A DNA stretch of 64,000 nucleotides from Roseiarcus sp963820095. Its GTDB lineage: Bacteria > Pseudomonadota > Alphaproteobacteria > Rhizobiales > Beijerinckiaceae. Location of the stretch: NCBI GenBank assembly GCA_963820095.1, contig CAWFZA010000028.1, positions 124,001 through 188,000 of the forward strand, in the 5' to 3' direction. The notes under the pieces were generated by a model, which saw nothing but the letters and a program-made list of their open reading frames with translations, made no database searches and was not told the DNA's origin. Position numbers and translations under genes: made by a program. Within the stretch, counting starts at the first letter, position 1; the number at the start of each line of letters is the position of its first letter. This document shows positions 54,644-63,515 of the stretch, one piece after another.

Positions 54644-55144
54644 CTATTCCCTCGCCTGCCAAAAATCCGCCTGCAGCTGAGCCGCCTCGTTCTCGAGGAG
54701 CGGGCCAACGACCTCCGTCGGTCTTTGACCGGCAGCGAAGACGAGCGCGCACGGCAAATCGAGGGTCGGATTCTCCTCGTGAGCGCCGGTCTGCTCTTTG
54801 AGCGTCTTTTCGCTCTGGCCGTAGACAACGCGGCCAATTCCCGCCCAGTAGATCGCGCCCGCGCACATCGCGCAGGGTTCGGCCGATGTGTAGAGCGTGC
54901 ACCGGGCGAGGAACGAAAGGTCGTAAGCCCGCGCGGCGCGGGAAGCGAGCAGGCGCTCGGCGTGGGCCGTTCGGTCGCCCCCCTCGCTGGTATATCCGTT
55001 GCCCTGCTCCATGAGCGCCCTGCCCTCGCCGTCAGCGAGCACGGAGCCGAACGGATGGTCGCCGGCGGCGCGCGAGCGCTTCGCGACGTCGAAGGCCAAG
55101 CGCAGCAACGCCTCGTCGTAGGAGCGGATAAAGGCGGACGACAT
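54644..55144 (-). CDS. Nucleoside/nucleobase deaminase (guanine deaminase-like)
   Basis: The 166-residue zinc deaminase carries the cytidine-deaminase-fold motifs H61-A-E63 (GDRTAHAERLLASRA) and C91-x-x-C94 (SAEPCAMCAGAIYW). The chain after the PCxxC, with YWAGIGRVVYG, and the C-terminal PLLENEAAQLQADFW match the free nucleobase deaminase branch rather than TadA. Likely it converts guanine to xanthine, or deaminates cytosine-type bases. It opens the purine-related block that continues with the transporter. The ATG was set at MSSAFIRSYDEALL. Confidence 0.88.
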   Translation of the reverse strand: MSSAFIRSYDEALLRLAFDVAKRSRAAGDHPFGSVLADGEGRALMEQGNGYTSEGGDRTAHAERLLASRAARAYDLSFLARCTLYTSAEPCAMCAGAIYWAGIGRVVYGQSEKTLKEQTGAHEENPTLDLPCALVFAAGQRPTEVVGPLLENEAAQLQADFWQARE

Positions 55145-55273
55145 GGTCAGGACCTCCGACTCAAAAGCTCGCGCAGGCGTCGATAACATGGAGCCGTCGT
55201 CCCGGGAGCGGCTGGCCGCGCCATTCACCACGGGTTTTTTCGTGGTACAGAGATCGCTGCTCGAGCGCGTTCG

Positions 55274-57034
55274 ATGGCTCAGACTCGGAAAATCGCGGCC
55301 ATTCTTGCTGCCGATGTCGTCGGTTACAGCCGCCTTGCGGGCTCCGATGAGGACCAGACGCTCGCGCGGCTTCGAGCCCTCCGCGCCGATTTGATCGATC
55401 CGACGATCGCCCTGCGCAACGGGCGAGTGGTCAAGCGCACCGGCGATGGGGCGCTGGTCGAGTTCCGTAGTGTCGTCGATGCACTGCGCTGCGCTGTCGA
55501 GATTCAAAACGCCATGGCGGAGCGCAATGCTGGCTTGCCGCCCGAGCGACGGATCGATTTCCGCATCGGGATACATTTCGGCGACGTCGTCGAAGAAGCC
55601 GATGGTGACCTGATGGGCGACAGCGTCAATATCGCTGGCCGGCTAGAGGGGATTTGCGAGCCTGGCGCAGTCTGTCTATCGGAGGATGCATGGCGCCTTG
55701 CACGCGACCGAGTTGACGAGACCTTCGTCGATCTCGGCGAGCGGACGCTCAAGAATATCGCGCGCCCCATGCGCGTTTATTTGTTAGCGGCGGATCGGAT
55801 CGCAGCGAAGCTCGAACCCGGCGAGCGGGAGCCGATGGGGCTGCCCCTGCCCGAGAAGCCTTCAATCGCGGTCCTGCCCTTCCAGAACATGAGCGGCGAT
55901 GTCGAACAGGACTATTTCGCCGACGGAATGGTCGACGACATCGTTACCGGACTATCGCGGATCAAATGGCTATTCGTGATCGCCCGCAACTCTAGCTTTA
56001 TCTACAAGGGCAAGGCGGTTGACGTGCGGCAGGTCGGCCGTGATCTCGGCGTGCGCTATGTCCTTGAGGGGAGTGTGCGCAAGGTAGGCCCGCGCTTACG
56101 CATCACGGCCCAGCTCGTCGAAGCCGAGACGGGGGCACATCTCTGGGCGGACAAATTCGACGGAGCGCTGAACGAAGTCTTCGACTTTCAGGACCAGATC
56201 ACCGACCGGGTCGTCGGCGTCGTCGAACCCAGCGTGCGCCGGTCGGAAATCGAACGCTCGCGACGCAAGCGCCCGGAGAGTCTCGGAGCCTACGACCTCT
56301 TTCTGCGCGCCCTGCCCCACATGCAGGCCCATATGCCCGACGAAGGCAGAAAAGCCATCCCTCTCCTCGAAGAGGCTCTGCGTCTGGAGCCCGACTATGT
56401 CGCGGCGCACGCCCACCTCGCATGGTGCCACGAATGGTGTTTCACCCGCGGCGGCTTCGACGAGGCGGACAAGACCGCAGCGCTCGCGCACGCGCGGCGC
56501 GCCCTCGCCAGCGATGCGGACGACGCCGCGTCGCTGGCGGTGGCGGGATGGGTCACCATCGTCCTGAGCAAGGAACACGCGACCGCCCTCAGCGCGATCG
56601 AGCGCGCGATCTCGCTCAACCCGTCATGCGCAATGGCCCACTATTACGGGGCGCTGGTGAACGCCTTCGCCGACAAGCCCGATGTGGTGGCCATCCACGC
56701 CGCTCGCGCCCTGAGACTGAGCCCCTTTGACCCCAAGGCGTTCGAGGCGCACCTCGCGCTCGGAATGGCGGCGGTCAGCGAGGGGCGCTACGACGAGGCG
56801 ACCGCCTGCTTCGCCCGAGGTTCAGAAATCAATCCCGACCACAGCCTGCCGCCATTCTTCCAAGCCATTGCGTTGGCGCTGGCCGGGCGAGCCAAGGACG
56901 CTATGCCCGCGGTGCGGCGGGGACTCGAACTTGAGCCCGGTTTTCGCATCCGCATTTTCTCCGAGTTCGGAATGGCGCCGGGGCTCGCCGAGACCTTCTC
57001 AAAGGGCGCGCGCCTCCTCGCGTTGCCCGAGTGA
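55274..57034 (+). CDS. Class III adenylate cyclase with TolB-like and TPR domains
   Basis: The 586-residue soluble protein begins with a class III cyclase domain (KIAAILAADVVGYSRLAGSD with the first metal Asp; VKRTGDGALVEFRSVVDALR with the second; DLMGDSVNIAGRLEG). A TolB/FlgO-like domain follows (SIAVLPFQNMSGDVEQDYFA), and then TPR repeats (EALRLEPDYVAAHAHLAWCH and more). It should make cAMP in response to an unknown cue. The frame is intact. It stands between the deaminase and the nucleoside transporter, and it shares the TolB/TPR half with the broken regulator at 8.7-10.3 kb. Confidence 0.93.
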   Translation: MAQTRKIAAILAADVVGYSRLAGSDEDQTLARLRALRADLIDPTIALRNGRVVKRTGDGALVEFRSVVDALRCAVEIQNAMAERNAGLPPERRIDFRIGIHFGDVVEEADGDLMGDSVNIAGRLEGICEPGAVCLSEDAWRLARDRVDETFVDLGERTLKNIARPMRVYLLAADRIAAKLEPGEREPMGLPLPEKPSIAVLPFQNMSGDVEQDYFADGMVDDIVTGLSRIKWLFVIARNSSFIYKGKAVDVRQVGRDLGVRYVLEGSVRKVGPRLRITAQLVEAETGAHLWADKFDGALNEVFDFQDQITDRVVGVVEPSVRRSEIERSRRKRPESLGAYDLFLRALPHMQAHMPDEGRKAIPLLEEALRLEPDYVAAHAHLAWCHEWCFTRGGFDEADKTAALAHARRALASDADDAASLAVAGWVTIVLSKEHATALSAIERAISLNPSCAMAHYYGALVNAFADKPDVVAIHAARALRLSPFDPKAFEAHLALGMAAVSEGRYDEATACFARGSEINPDHSLPPFFQAIALALAGRAKDAMPAVRRGLELEPGFRIRIFSEFGMAPGLAETFSKGARLLALPE

Positions 57035-57251
57035 CCAGCAGCCCTGCTGCTCGTCCCCAGCTTTGTGCATCCTTCATTTGACACGGCGCGCCGGGTCGTT
57101 ACGGTCAAAGAAGAGCGCCGCAGGCGACGGCGGACAACGGAAAAAACCCAGCCACGAAGTCCGGGGGCGGATCCTGCGGCGCGATTCTTGCGGAGAGGCC
57201 CAGGCGTCGGCACGCCGGCCGAGCGGGTAGAGGGAACGAGGTTCTGTCGCG

Positions 57252-58817
57252 GTGAACGTCGAAGCTCCCTTGCGCCTGAAGCTTATCGGCGTCAGCAAGT
57301 CCTTTCCGGGCGTCCGCGCCAATGACAACGTCAATCTAAGCGTCAAGGCCGGCGAGGTTCACGCGCTCCTGGGCGAGAACGGCGCGGGAAAATCGACGCT
57401 GGTCAAGATGATCTACGGCATCCTCGCGCCCGACGAGGGAGAGATCCTCTTCGACGGCGCGCCCGTCCGCATCGGAAATCCGCGGGCGGCTCGGCGACTC
57501 GGCATCGGCATGGTGTTTCAGCACTTTTCGCTGTTCGAGGCGATGACGGTCTTGGAGAACATCGCGCTCGGCCTCGACGCGCGCCTCTCCCCGCGCGAAC
57601 TTCTCGCCGAATTCAATCGGGTGCTCGAAGCCTACCAGCTCAAGCTCGATCCCCGCCGAATCGTCTCGACACTGAGCGTAGGCGAGCGCCAGCGCATCGA
57701 GATCGTGCGCGCGCTCCTGCTCAAGCCCCGGCTCCTGATCATGGACGAGCCGACCTCGGTGCTCACCCCGCAGGAAGTCGAGCAATTGTTCGAGACCTTG
57801 CGAAAGCTGGCGACGAGCGGCTGCTCGATTCTCTACATCTCCCACAAGCTGCATGAAATCGTGGCGCTCTGCGACACCGCAACCATCCTGCGCGGCGGCA
57901 AGGTTGTCGCGCATTGCGATCCGAAGCGCGAAACCTCGCGCTCGATGGCCGAGATGATGATCGGCTCGAACCTCAAGGAGATCGCGAAGCCCATGAGCCG
58001 CGGCTTCGGCCCGCCCAAGCTGGCGGCGCTTGGCCTGAGCCTGCCGAAACCGAGCGAATTCGGCATCGCGCTCAAGGACGTCGCGCTCAGCGTGAGGGCG
58101 GGCGAGATTTTCGGCGTGGCCGGCGTCGCCGGCAACGGGCAGAACGAACTCATGAGCGCGTTGAGCGGCGAAACGCTCGCCCCCGCCCCAGGGGCGATCA
58201 CACTGGCGGGCCGCCAGGTTGGCCGGCTCGGCGTCACCGAGCGGCGCGCCTTGGGACTATGCGCGGTTCCGGAGGAGCGCAACGGCCACGCGGCGGTCGG
58301 CGAGTTCTCGCTGACCGACAATGCGGCGCTCACCGGACGCGACCGCATGGAAATGGTGCGTTTCGGCCTCATCGATCCCGGCAAGGCGACCAGCTACGCC
58401 GGCGAAGTGATCGGCGCCTACACCGTGAAAGCGACCGGTCCAGGCGCGCTCGCCGCCTCGCTCTCCGGCGGCAATTTGCAGAAATTCATCATGGGCCGCG
58501 AGATCCTGCAGCGGCCGGAGGCGCTCGTCGTCTGCCAGCCGACCTGGGGGGTGGACGCGGGCGCGGCGGCCGCGATCCATCAGGCGATCGTCGACCTCGC
58601 CGCGCGCGGCTCGGCGGTCATGGTCATCTCGCAAGACCTCGACGAATTGCTTACGCTTTGCGACACGCTCGCCGTCATCAATCTCGGTCGCCTGTCCGCG
58701 CCGATGAAGGTGGGCCAAGTCTCGATCGAGGAGATCGGCCTGCTGATGGGCGGCGTGCATGGCGACCCGGCCGCGACGGCCGAACGGACAGAGGCCCTGC
58801 ATGCGCATCCGGCTTGA
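57252..58817 (+). CDS. Nucleoside ABC transporter ATP-binding protein
   Basis: The 521-residue ATPase has two ABC domains. Domain 1 has Walker A GENGAGKST (41-49), signature LSVGERQRIEIV and Walker B LLIMDEPTS. Domain 2 has the degenerate Walker A GVAGNGQNELMSALSG, LSGGNLQKFIMG and QPTWGVDAGAA, the pattern of RbsA/NupA-type nucleoside and sugar importers. Translation starts at a GTG. The permease gene overlaps its end by 17 bases. It energises uptake through the two permeases that follow. Confidence 0.93.
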   Translation: MNVEAPLRLKLIGVSKSFPGVRANDNVNLSVKAGEVHALLGENGAGKSTLVKMIYGILAPDEGEILFDGAPVRIGNPRAARRLGIGMVFQHFSLFEAMTVLENIALGLDARLSPRELLAEFNRVLEAYQLKLDPRRIVSTLSVGERQRIEIVRALLLKPRLLIMDEPTSVLTPQEVEQLFETLRKLATSGCSILYISHKLHEIVALCDTATILRGGKVVAHCDPKRETSRSMAEMMIGSNLKEIAKPMSRGFGPPKLAALGLSLPKPSEFGIALKDVALSVRAGEIFGVAGVAGNGQNELMSALSGETLAPAPGAITLAGRQVGRLGVTERRALGLCAVPEERNGHAAVGEFSLTDNAALTGRDRMEMVRFGLIDPGKATSYAGEVIGAYTVKATGPGALAASLSGGNLQKFIMGREILQRPEALVVCQPTWGVDAGAAAAIHQAIVDLAARGSAVMVISQDLDELLTLCDTLAVINLGRLSAPMKVGQVSIEEIGLLMGGVHGDPAATAERTEALHAHPA

Positions 58818-59895
58818 AAAACGGTTGGCGCCAAGCCGTTTCATGCAGATCGCGACGCCGATCGCCTCCGTGCTTCTGACGATGGCTCTGGGCGCGATCA
58901 TCTTTCAATTGATCGGCTTCGATGGGCCGCGGGCGATTTACGAGACCTTCATCACGCCCGTCGTCGCCTCGTACAAGTGGCAGGACGTTATGACCAAGGC
59001 GGCGCCGCTCATCATCATCGCGCTCGGTCTGTCGCTCGGCAATCAGGCCAAGATCTGGAACATCGGCGCCGAGGGACAGTATATCGTCGGCGCGCTGGCC
59101 GGCGCGGGCGTCGCGCTCGCCTTCCCCAACGGGCAAAGCTTCTGGATCATCCCGCTCATGATCGCGGCGGGGATTGTCGGCGGCATGGCCTGGGCGGCTA
59201 TCCCGGCCTTCTTGAGGACGCGCTACCGGGTGTCCGAGGTGCTGTCCACGCTGATGCTCGTCTATGTGGCGCTGCAGGTTCTCAACTATCTGGTCAGCGG
59301 CCCGTGGAAGGATCCGAACGGCCACAATTTTCCCCAGACGCCGCCGTTCACCCCGGCGCAGCTTCTGCCGCACGCCATTCCTGGAACCGACATTCCGCCG
59401 GGCCTCATCGTCGCCTTCGTTCTGACGCTCGTGTTCTGGCTGCTCACGACGCGCTCCGTCTATGGCTTTTCAGTGCGCACCGTCGGCGCGGCGCCCAACG
59501 CGGCGCGCTACGGCGGCTTCGACGCCTCGCGCACGGTCTGGTCGACACTCATGATCAGCGGCGGCATGGCGGGGCTGGCCGGCATTCTCGAGGCTTCGAG
59601 CCAGCTCGGGCAGATCAATCTGGGCTTTCCCTCGGGCTACGGCTTCACCGCAATCATCGTTTCCTTCCTCGGCCGCCTCCATCCCGTCGGGGTCTTTCTC
59701 GCGGCGCTGATCCTCGCTGTCACCTATGTCGGCGGACAGGTGGCGCAGACCGTGGTGCACGTGCCCAACGCGACCGCCGGCATCTTCCAGGCGATGATGC
59801 TGTTCTTCATTCTCGCGAGCGACATTCTGGTCCGATACCGACTGCGGATCCTCCGCGACGCCCCGCGTCCCGCGCCCGCGGAGGCTGTCGCGTGA
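58801..59895 (+). CDS. Nucleoside ABC transporter permease 1
   Basis: The 364-residue permease has about ten helices of the branched-chain/nucleoside importer type. Marks are APLIIIALGLSLGNQAKIWN, IGAEGQYIVGALAGAGVALA, RVSEVLSTLMLVYVALQV and VRTVGAAPNAARYGGF, the last being the EAA-like loop that contacts the ATPase. The ATG lies inside the ATPase gene. It overlaps the second permease by four bases, so the genes are translated together. Confidence 0.93.
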   Translation: MRIRLEKRLAPSRFMQIATPIASVLLTMALGAIIFQLIGFDGPRAIYETFITPVVASYKWQDVMTKAAPLIIIALGLSLGNQAKIWNIGAEGQYIVGALAGAGVALAFPNGQSFWIIPLMIAAGIVGGMAWAAIPAFLRTRYRVSEVLSTLMLVYVALQVLNYLVSGPWKDPNGHNFPQTPPFTPAQLLPHAIPGTDIPPGLIVAFVLTLVFWLLTTRSVYGFSVRTVGAAPNAARYGGFDASRTVWSTLMISGGMAGLAGILEASSQLGQINLGFPSGYGFTAIIVSFLGRLHPVGVFLAALILAVTYVGGQVAQTVVHVPNATAGIFQAMMLFFILASDILVRYRLRILRDAPRPAPAEAVA

Positions 59896-60833
59896 ACATC
59901 GGCTTCTTCATCGACGCCCTCATCACCGTGGTCGGCGTGACGACGCCGATCCTGCTCGCGGCGACCGGCGAGCTCGTGGTCGAAAAGAGCGGCGTGCTCA
60001 ATCTTGGGCTCGAGGGCATGATGCTGATCGGCGCGGTGACCGGCTTCGCCGTCACCCTCAACACCGGCGCCGACTTCGGCGACTGGGCGCCCTGGTTTGG
60101 CGTGCTCGCGGCGGCGCTGGCGGGCGCCGCCTCCTCCATGCTCTTCGCCGTGCTGGTGTTGACGCTCGGCTCCAATCAGGTGGCGACGGGTCTCGCGCTC
60201 GCGATCTTCGGCATCGGCCTCTCGTCGCTCATCGGCGCGGGCTTCGTGGGCATGATTGTGCCGTCGTTCGATTCCGTCTTTCCCGAGTGGCTCGCCGGCG
60301 ATCCGCTCTGGCGGGTCGTCTTCGGCTACAGTCCGCTCGTCTATTTCGCGCTTCTCATGGTCTTCGCCGTGGGCTGGTTCCTGAACCGCACGCGCGCCGG
60401 CCTTATCCTACGGGCCGTCGGCGAGAACGACCTTTCCGCCCATTCGATCGGCTATCCGGTGATCGCTATCCGCTACGCGGCAATCGCCTTCGGGGGCGCG
60501 CTGGCCGGGATCGGCGGGGCCTATTTCTCAATGGTCATCACGCCGATGTGGGCTGAACAGATGACCGCCGGGCGCGGTTGGATCGCGCTTGCGCTCGTGG
60601 TGTTCTCCGGCTGGCGAACCGGGCGGCTGCTCGCAGGCGCGTACTTTTTCGGCGTGCTGATGACGCTCGAGCTTTACGCCAAGGCGTCCGGCTTCTCATT
60701 TCTTCCGTCGCAATTCTGGGCGGCGATGCCCTACATCGCAGCGGTCGTGGCGCTGGCGGTCATCTCGGCCCGCGAGGTCGCGGGAAGCGAGGCTCCCGCG
60801 TGCCTCGGCCGGCCGTTCCTACCCAACTCTTGA
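59892..60833 (+). CDS. Nucleoside ABC transporter permease 2
   Basis: The 313-residue partner permease starts at a GTG that overlaps the previous stop codon (GTGA). Landmarks are LAATGELVVEKSGVLNLGLE, TLGSNQVATGLALAIFGIGL and LRAVGENDLSAHSIGYPVIA, the ATPase-contact loop. It forms the pore with permease 1. The frame is complete to VISAREVAGSEAPACLGRPF. A start far upstream in the same frame is rejected, as it would lie in permease 1. Confidence 0.93.
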   Translation: MNIGFFIDALITVVGVTTPILLAATGELVVEKSGVLNLGLEGMMLIGAVTGFAVTLNTGADFGDWAPWFGVLAAALAGAASSMLFAVLVLTLGSNQVATGLALAIFGIGLSSLIGAGFVGMIVPSFDSVFPEWLAGDPLWRVVFGYSPLVYFALLMVFAVGWFLNRTRAGLILRAVGENDLSAHSIGYPVIAIRYAAIAFGGALAGIGGAYFSMVITPMWAEQMTAGRGWIALALVVFSGWRTGRLLAGAYFFGVLMTLELYAKASGFSFLPSQFWAAMPYIAAVVALAVISAREVAGSEAPACLGRPFLPNS

Positions 60834-60861
60834 GCGTGGAAAGCTTATCAGGGAGAGAAGA

Positions 60862-61941
60862 ATGAGCATGATTACCCGACGACATCTCATGAAGACGGGG
60901 GCCGCGGCGGGATTGGCGCTGCCCGGCTTGTCGCGCAGCAGCTTCGCAGCCGACCCACTCAAGGTCGGCTTCGTCTACCTCGGCGCGATCGGCGACTATG
61001 GCTGGACGTGGTCGCATGATCAGGGCCGAAAGGCGCTGGACGCGGCTTTGAAAGGTCAGGTCGTCACCAGCTATGTCGAAAACGTGAAGGAAGACGCCAG
61101 CGCGATCCCGGTGATGAAGGATCTCGCCCAGCAGGGCAACAAGCTCATCTTCACCACCTCCTATGGCTACATGGATCAGACGATCGAGGCCGCCAAGCAG
61201 TTCCCCGCCGTCAAATGGGAGCATTGCACCGGCTACAAGCGGGCCGAGAACGTCGGCACCTACAACTCCCGTTTCTACCAGGGCCGCGCGGTCACCGGCA
61301 CGATCGCGGGCATGATGTCGAAGTCGGGAGTGATCGGGTTTGTCGGATCATTCAAGATTCCGGAAGTGGTGATGGGCGTGAACGCGTTCACCCTTGCCGC
61401 GCAGGCCATCAATCCGAAGATCACCACCAAGCTCGTGATGATCGACACCTGGTTCGACCCGGCGAAGGAAGCCGCGGCGGCCGAGACGCTCGCCAATCTC
61501 GGCTGCGACGTGATCGCTCAGCATGTCGACAGCCCCGCCGTCTTGCAGGTCTGCGAGAAGCGTAAGATCTACGGATTCGGCTATGGAGCCGACATGTCGC
61601 GCTTCGCGCCCAAAGCGCATCTGACCGCCAGCCTTGATCTGTGGGGTCCCTACTATATCGAGCGCGCCAAGGCGGTGCTCGACGGCTCGTGGAAGCCCGA
61701 CGACGTGTGGTGGGGCTTCAAGGAGGGGCTCTTGGCCATGGCGCCCTACAGCAAAGCCGTGCCCGAAAACGTGCGCGCCGCCGCCGACAAGATCGTCGCC
61801 GACACCAAGGCTGGAACTTACGAGATCTTCACGGGCCCCATCGCGGATCAGACCGGCAAGGAACGCGTCGCCAAGGGCGAGCGCATGGCGGACAAGGACC
61901 TTCTGGTGATGGACTGGTACGTCAAGGGTATCCAGAGCTAG
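60862..61941 (+). CDS. BMP-family nucleoside-binding protein
   Basis: The 359-residue solute-binding protein belongs to the basic membrane protein (PnrA/BmpA) family that binds purine nucleosides. The N terminus (TRRHLMKTGAAAGLALPGLS) has a twin arginine and could use the Tat route. The mature part includes VGFVYLGAIGDYGWTWSHDQ, a signature of the family's alphaproteobacterial branch. A strong GGGAGAGAAG ribosome site precedes the ATG. Being last in the operon suits its need for high expression. Confidence 0.93.
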   Translation: MSMITRRHLMKTGAAAGLALPGLSRSSFAADPLKVGFVYLGAIGDYGWTWSHDQGRKALDAALKGQVVTSYVENVKEDASAIPVMKDLAQQGNKLIFTTSYGYMDQTIEAAKQFPAVKWEHCTGYKRAENVGTYNSRFYQGRAVTGTIAGMMSKSGVIGFVGSFKIPEVVMGVNAFTLAAQAINPKITTKLVMIDTWFDPAKEAAAAETLANLGCDVIAQHVDSPAVLQVCEKRKIYGFGYGADMSRFAPKAHLTASLDLWGPYYIERAKAVLDGSWKPDDVWWGFKEGLLAMAPYSKAVPENVRAAADKIVADTKAGTYEIFTGPIADQTGKERVAKGERMADKDLLVMDWYVKGIQS

Positions 61942-61955
61942 GCGCCCGCCGATTT

Positions 61956-61982
61956 CCCTCTCCCCGTCCTGCGGGGAGAGGG
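61956..61982 (+). terminator. REP-like hairpin after the transporter operon
   Basis: CCCTCTCCCCG-TCCTG-CGGGGAGAGGG is a perfect 11-bp stem, followed by TTAGGGTGAGGGGC. This combination is a widespread proteobacterial intergenic repeat. It lies 15 bases after the binding-protein stop and between convergent genes, so it can serve as terminator or transcript-end stabiliser. Confidence 0.75.
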
Positions 61983-62009
61983 TTAGGGTGAGGGGCGAGG
62001 GCGCCCTAC

Positions 62010-62922
62010 TCAAACAACAATCGCTTCGTCTCGCTGGCGTCCCCCGACCGTGGCCATGTAGCTTGCGGAAAAGGCGCCCACCAGGAGCGAGATGAAAGCC
62101 CAAAGGGCGACGCCCACTCCGGCCTTGCGAGCGGCGTCGGCGGCCTCCTTGGCCTTCTGCGCGGCCTCGTCCTTCGCGGCTTTCGCCTGGTTGAACACGT
62201 CGGTGACGCGCTTCTCCGCGTCCGGCTGGACTCAATCCAGTGCGGCTCGCCACGAGCTGAGCGAGATAGGTTTTGTCCGCGGCGGGAAGATCACCATTAG
62301 CGAGAGCGCGCGTCAGGATCCGGCCGGCCTCCGCCGTCGTGGCGGCCTGATCGCCTTGGGCCGGGTGATCGCTGCGCCATAGCATGTCCGTGAAATAGCT
62401 CGTGGGATCGCCCATCGCCGATGCGGCCTGCCCGGCGGCTTGACCGGCCACGGCGCCAACGGCCTGCGTCGCCGCGCCCGCGAGGTGCGCGGCTCCACTC
62501 ACCGCCGAGCTCGCCGCCGAAGCGATGAGCGCGACGCTGATCACCGCTCCCACCGCCCAAACCACAAGGCCATGGGCGGTGTCGCGGAAAAAGACCTCAT
62601 CCGTGTGCACGCGCGCCCAACGGGTCCGCAGCCGCCCTGCGAGATAGCCGCCGATGCCCGATGCGAAGAGCTGGACGGCGATGAACCACGCCGCCGCGAG
62701 CACCGTGAACGTGGTGACCGACGGGTTGTTGCTCGACCATGGCGAGACCGAGATCAGGCCAATGCCCGCGCCCAGCGCCACCAGCGCGAGGGAAAAGGCC
62801 GAAGCGACGAACGCGCCCGCGATAATCGCGGCCCACGATACGCCGGAGGCGGTGTCGATCGTTGTGTCGACGACGGTCACCGCGGACAAAGGCGCGCGGG
62901 CCGCGACTGTGGCTTGTGTCAT
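62010..62922 (-). pseudogene. Membrane protein with glycine-zipper-like helices, one frameshift
   Basis: The first frame has an N-terminal region and helices IIAGAFVASAFSLALVALGA, VLAAAWFIAVQLFASGIGGY and VWAVGAVISVALIASAASSA, then an alanine-rich soluble part to VASRTGLSPA. The second frame continues DAEKRVTDVFNQAKAAKDEA as a coiled coil and ends with helix ALWAFISLLVGAFSASYMAT. The break near 62234 fits one extra G (GCCGGACGCG for GCCGACGCG). Corrected length is about 303 residues with four to five helices. Many Rhizobiales carry this protein; its function is unknown. Confidence 0.8.
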
Positions 62923-63016
62923 CTCTTTCAATCTCCCCTCGTCGAGATGTGTCACGCGACCGACTCTTGCCGGTCGCGGTCGAGTGTGTCGGCGTTATGA
63001 GATTCCGGGGCGGCTT

Positions 63017-63094
63017 CTAATGGTAGAGAAGCGCGATCAGGATGATGATCGGGATCGGAACGCCGAGAAGCCAAAGCAAAATTCCACGGCCCAA
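63017..63094 (-). CDS. 25-residue conserved membrane peptide
   Basis: The tiny gene encodes MGRGILLWLLGVPIPIIILI followed by ALLYH, a single membrane helix with a VPIPIIILI core. It starts at a TTG with AAGGAGGG four bases upstream, a near-perfect ribosome site. From memory, similar short membrane peptides of the form RGILLWLLGVPIPIIILIAL occur widely in Rhizobiales genomes. The function is unknown. It is oriented like, and 95 bases upstream of, the membrane protein gene. Confidence 0.75.
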   Translation of the reverse strand: MGRGILLWLLGVPIPIIILIALLYH

Positions 63095-63515
63095 AGTGCC
63101 CTCCTTAGCGCTGCATGGCGCGAATGTTGACAGCCATCAAACAGGCAGTTGCCTAAATTTGTTCCAGGACCGCTGAGCCCATTTGACGGGGAGTTCGAGA
63201 GCGGATCACCGACTCCGAAGATTGGGCGCCGCATCCTTGGCCACATGCCTATGCGGCGCTCCGCACGCGCTTTCAAATGACGCCGTTGATGGCGATCTCT
63301 GGTCTGAAGTGGAAATCACCATGTATATCAATAAATTATGTTTGTATATTCACAAACCTGGTTTAGCTTGGTTGCGCAAAAGCGCACCTAAGCCTTTGAA
63401 ATCGCTTTATCGCTCAACGAAGTGCGCGCATCGCGCGTGTCGGCGGCGGCTCCCCAGAACTCGCGACTTATGGTCATACGAGTGTGAACATCGGACGCTA
63501 ACCCGCCTGTCATCA
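63095..63515. other. AT-rich promoter region upstream of the porin gene
   Basis: About 420 bases with no protein frame. The part near 63318-63358 is strongly AT-rich (TATATCAATAAATTATGTTT) and probably holds the porin promoter. A hairpin with TGCGC-AAAA-GCGCA at its tip lies at 63373-63386, with weaker pairing extending outward. Confidence 0.5.

Noticed and set aside
58977..59891. Long upstream extension of the second permease frame
   Set aside because: The upstream part is a shadow of permease 1 with arginine-rich content. The GTG overlapping the previous stop codon is the natural start.
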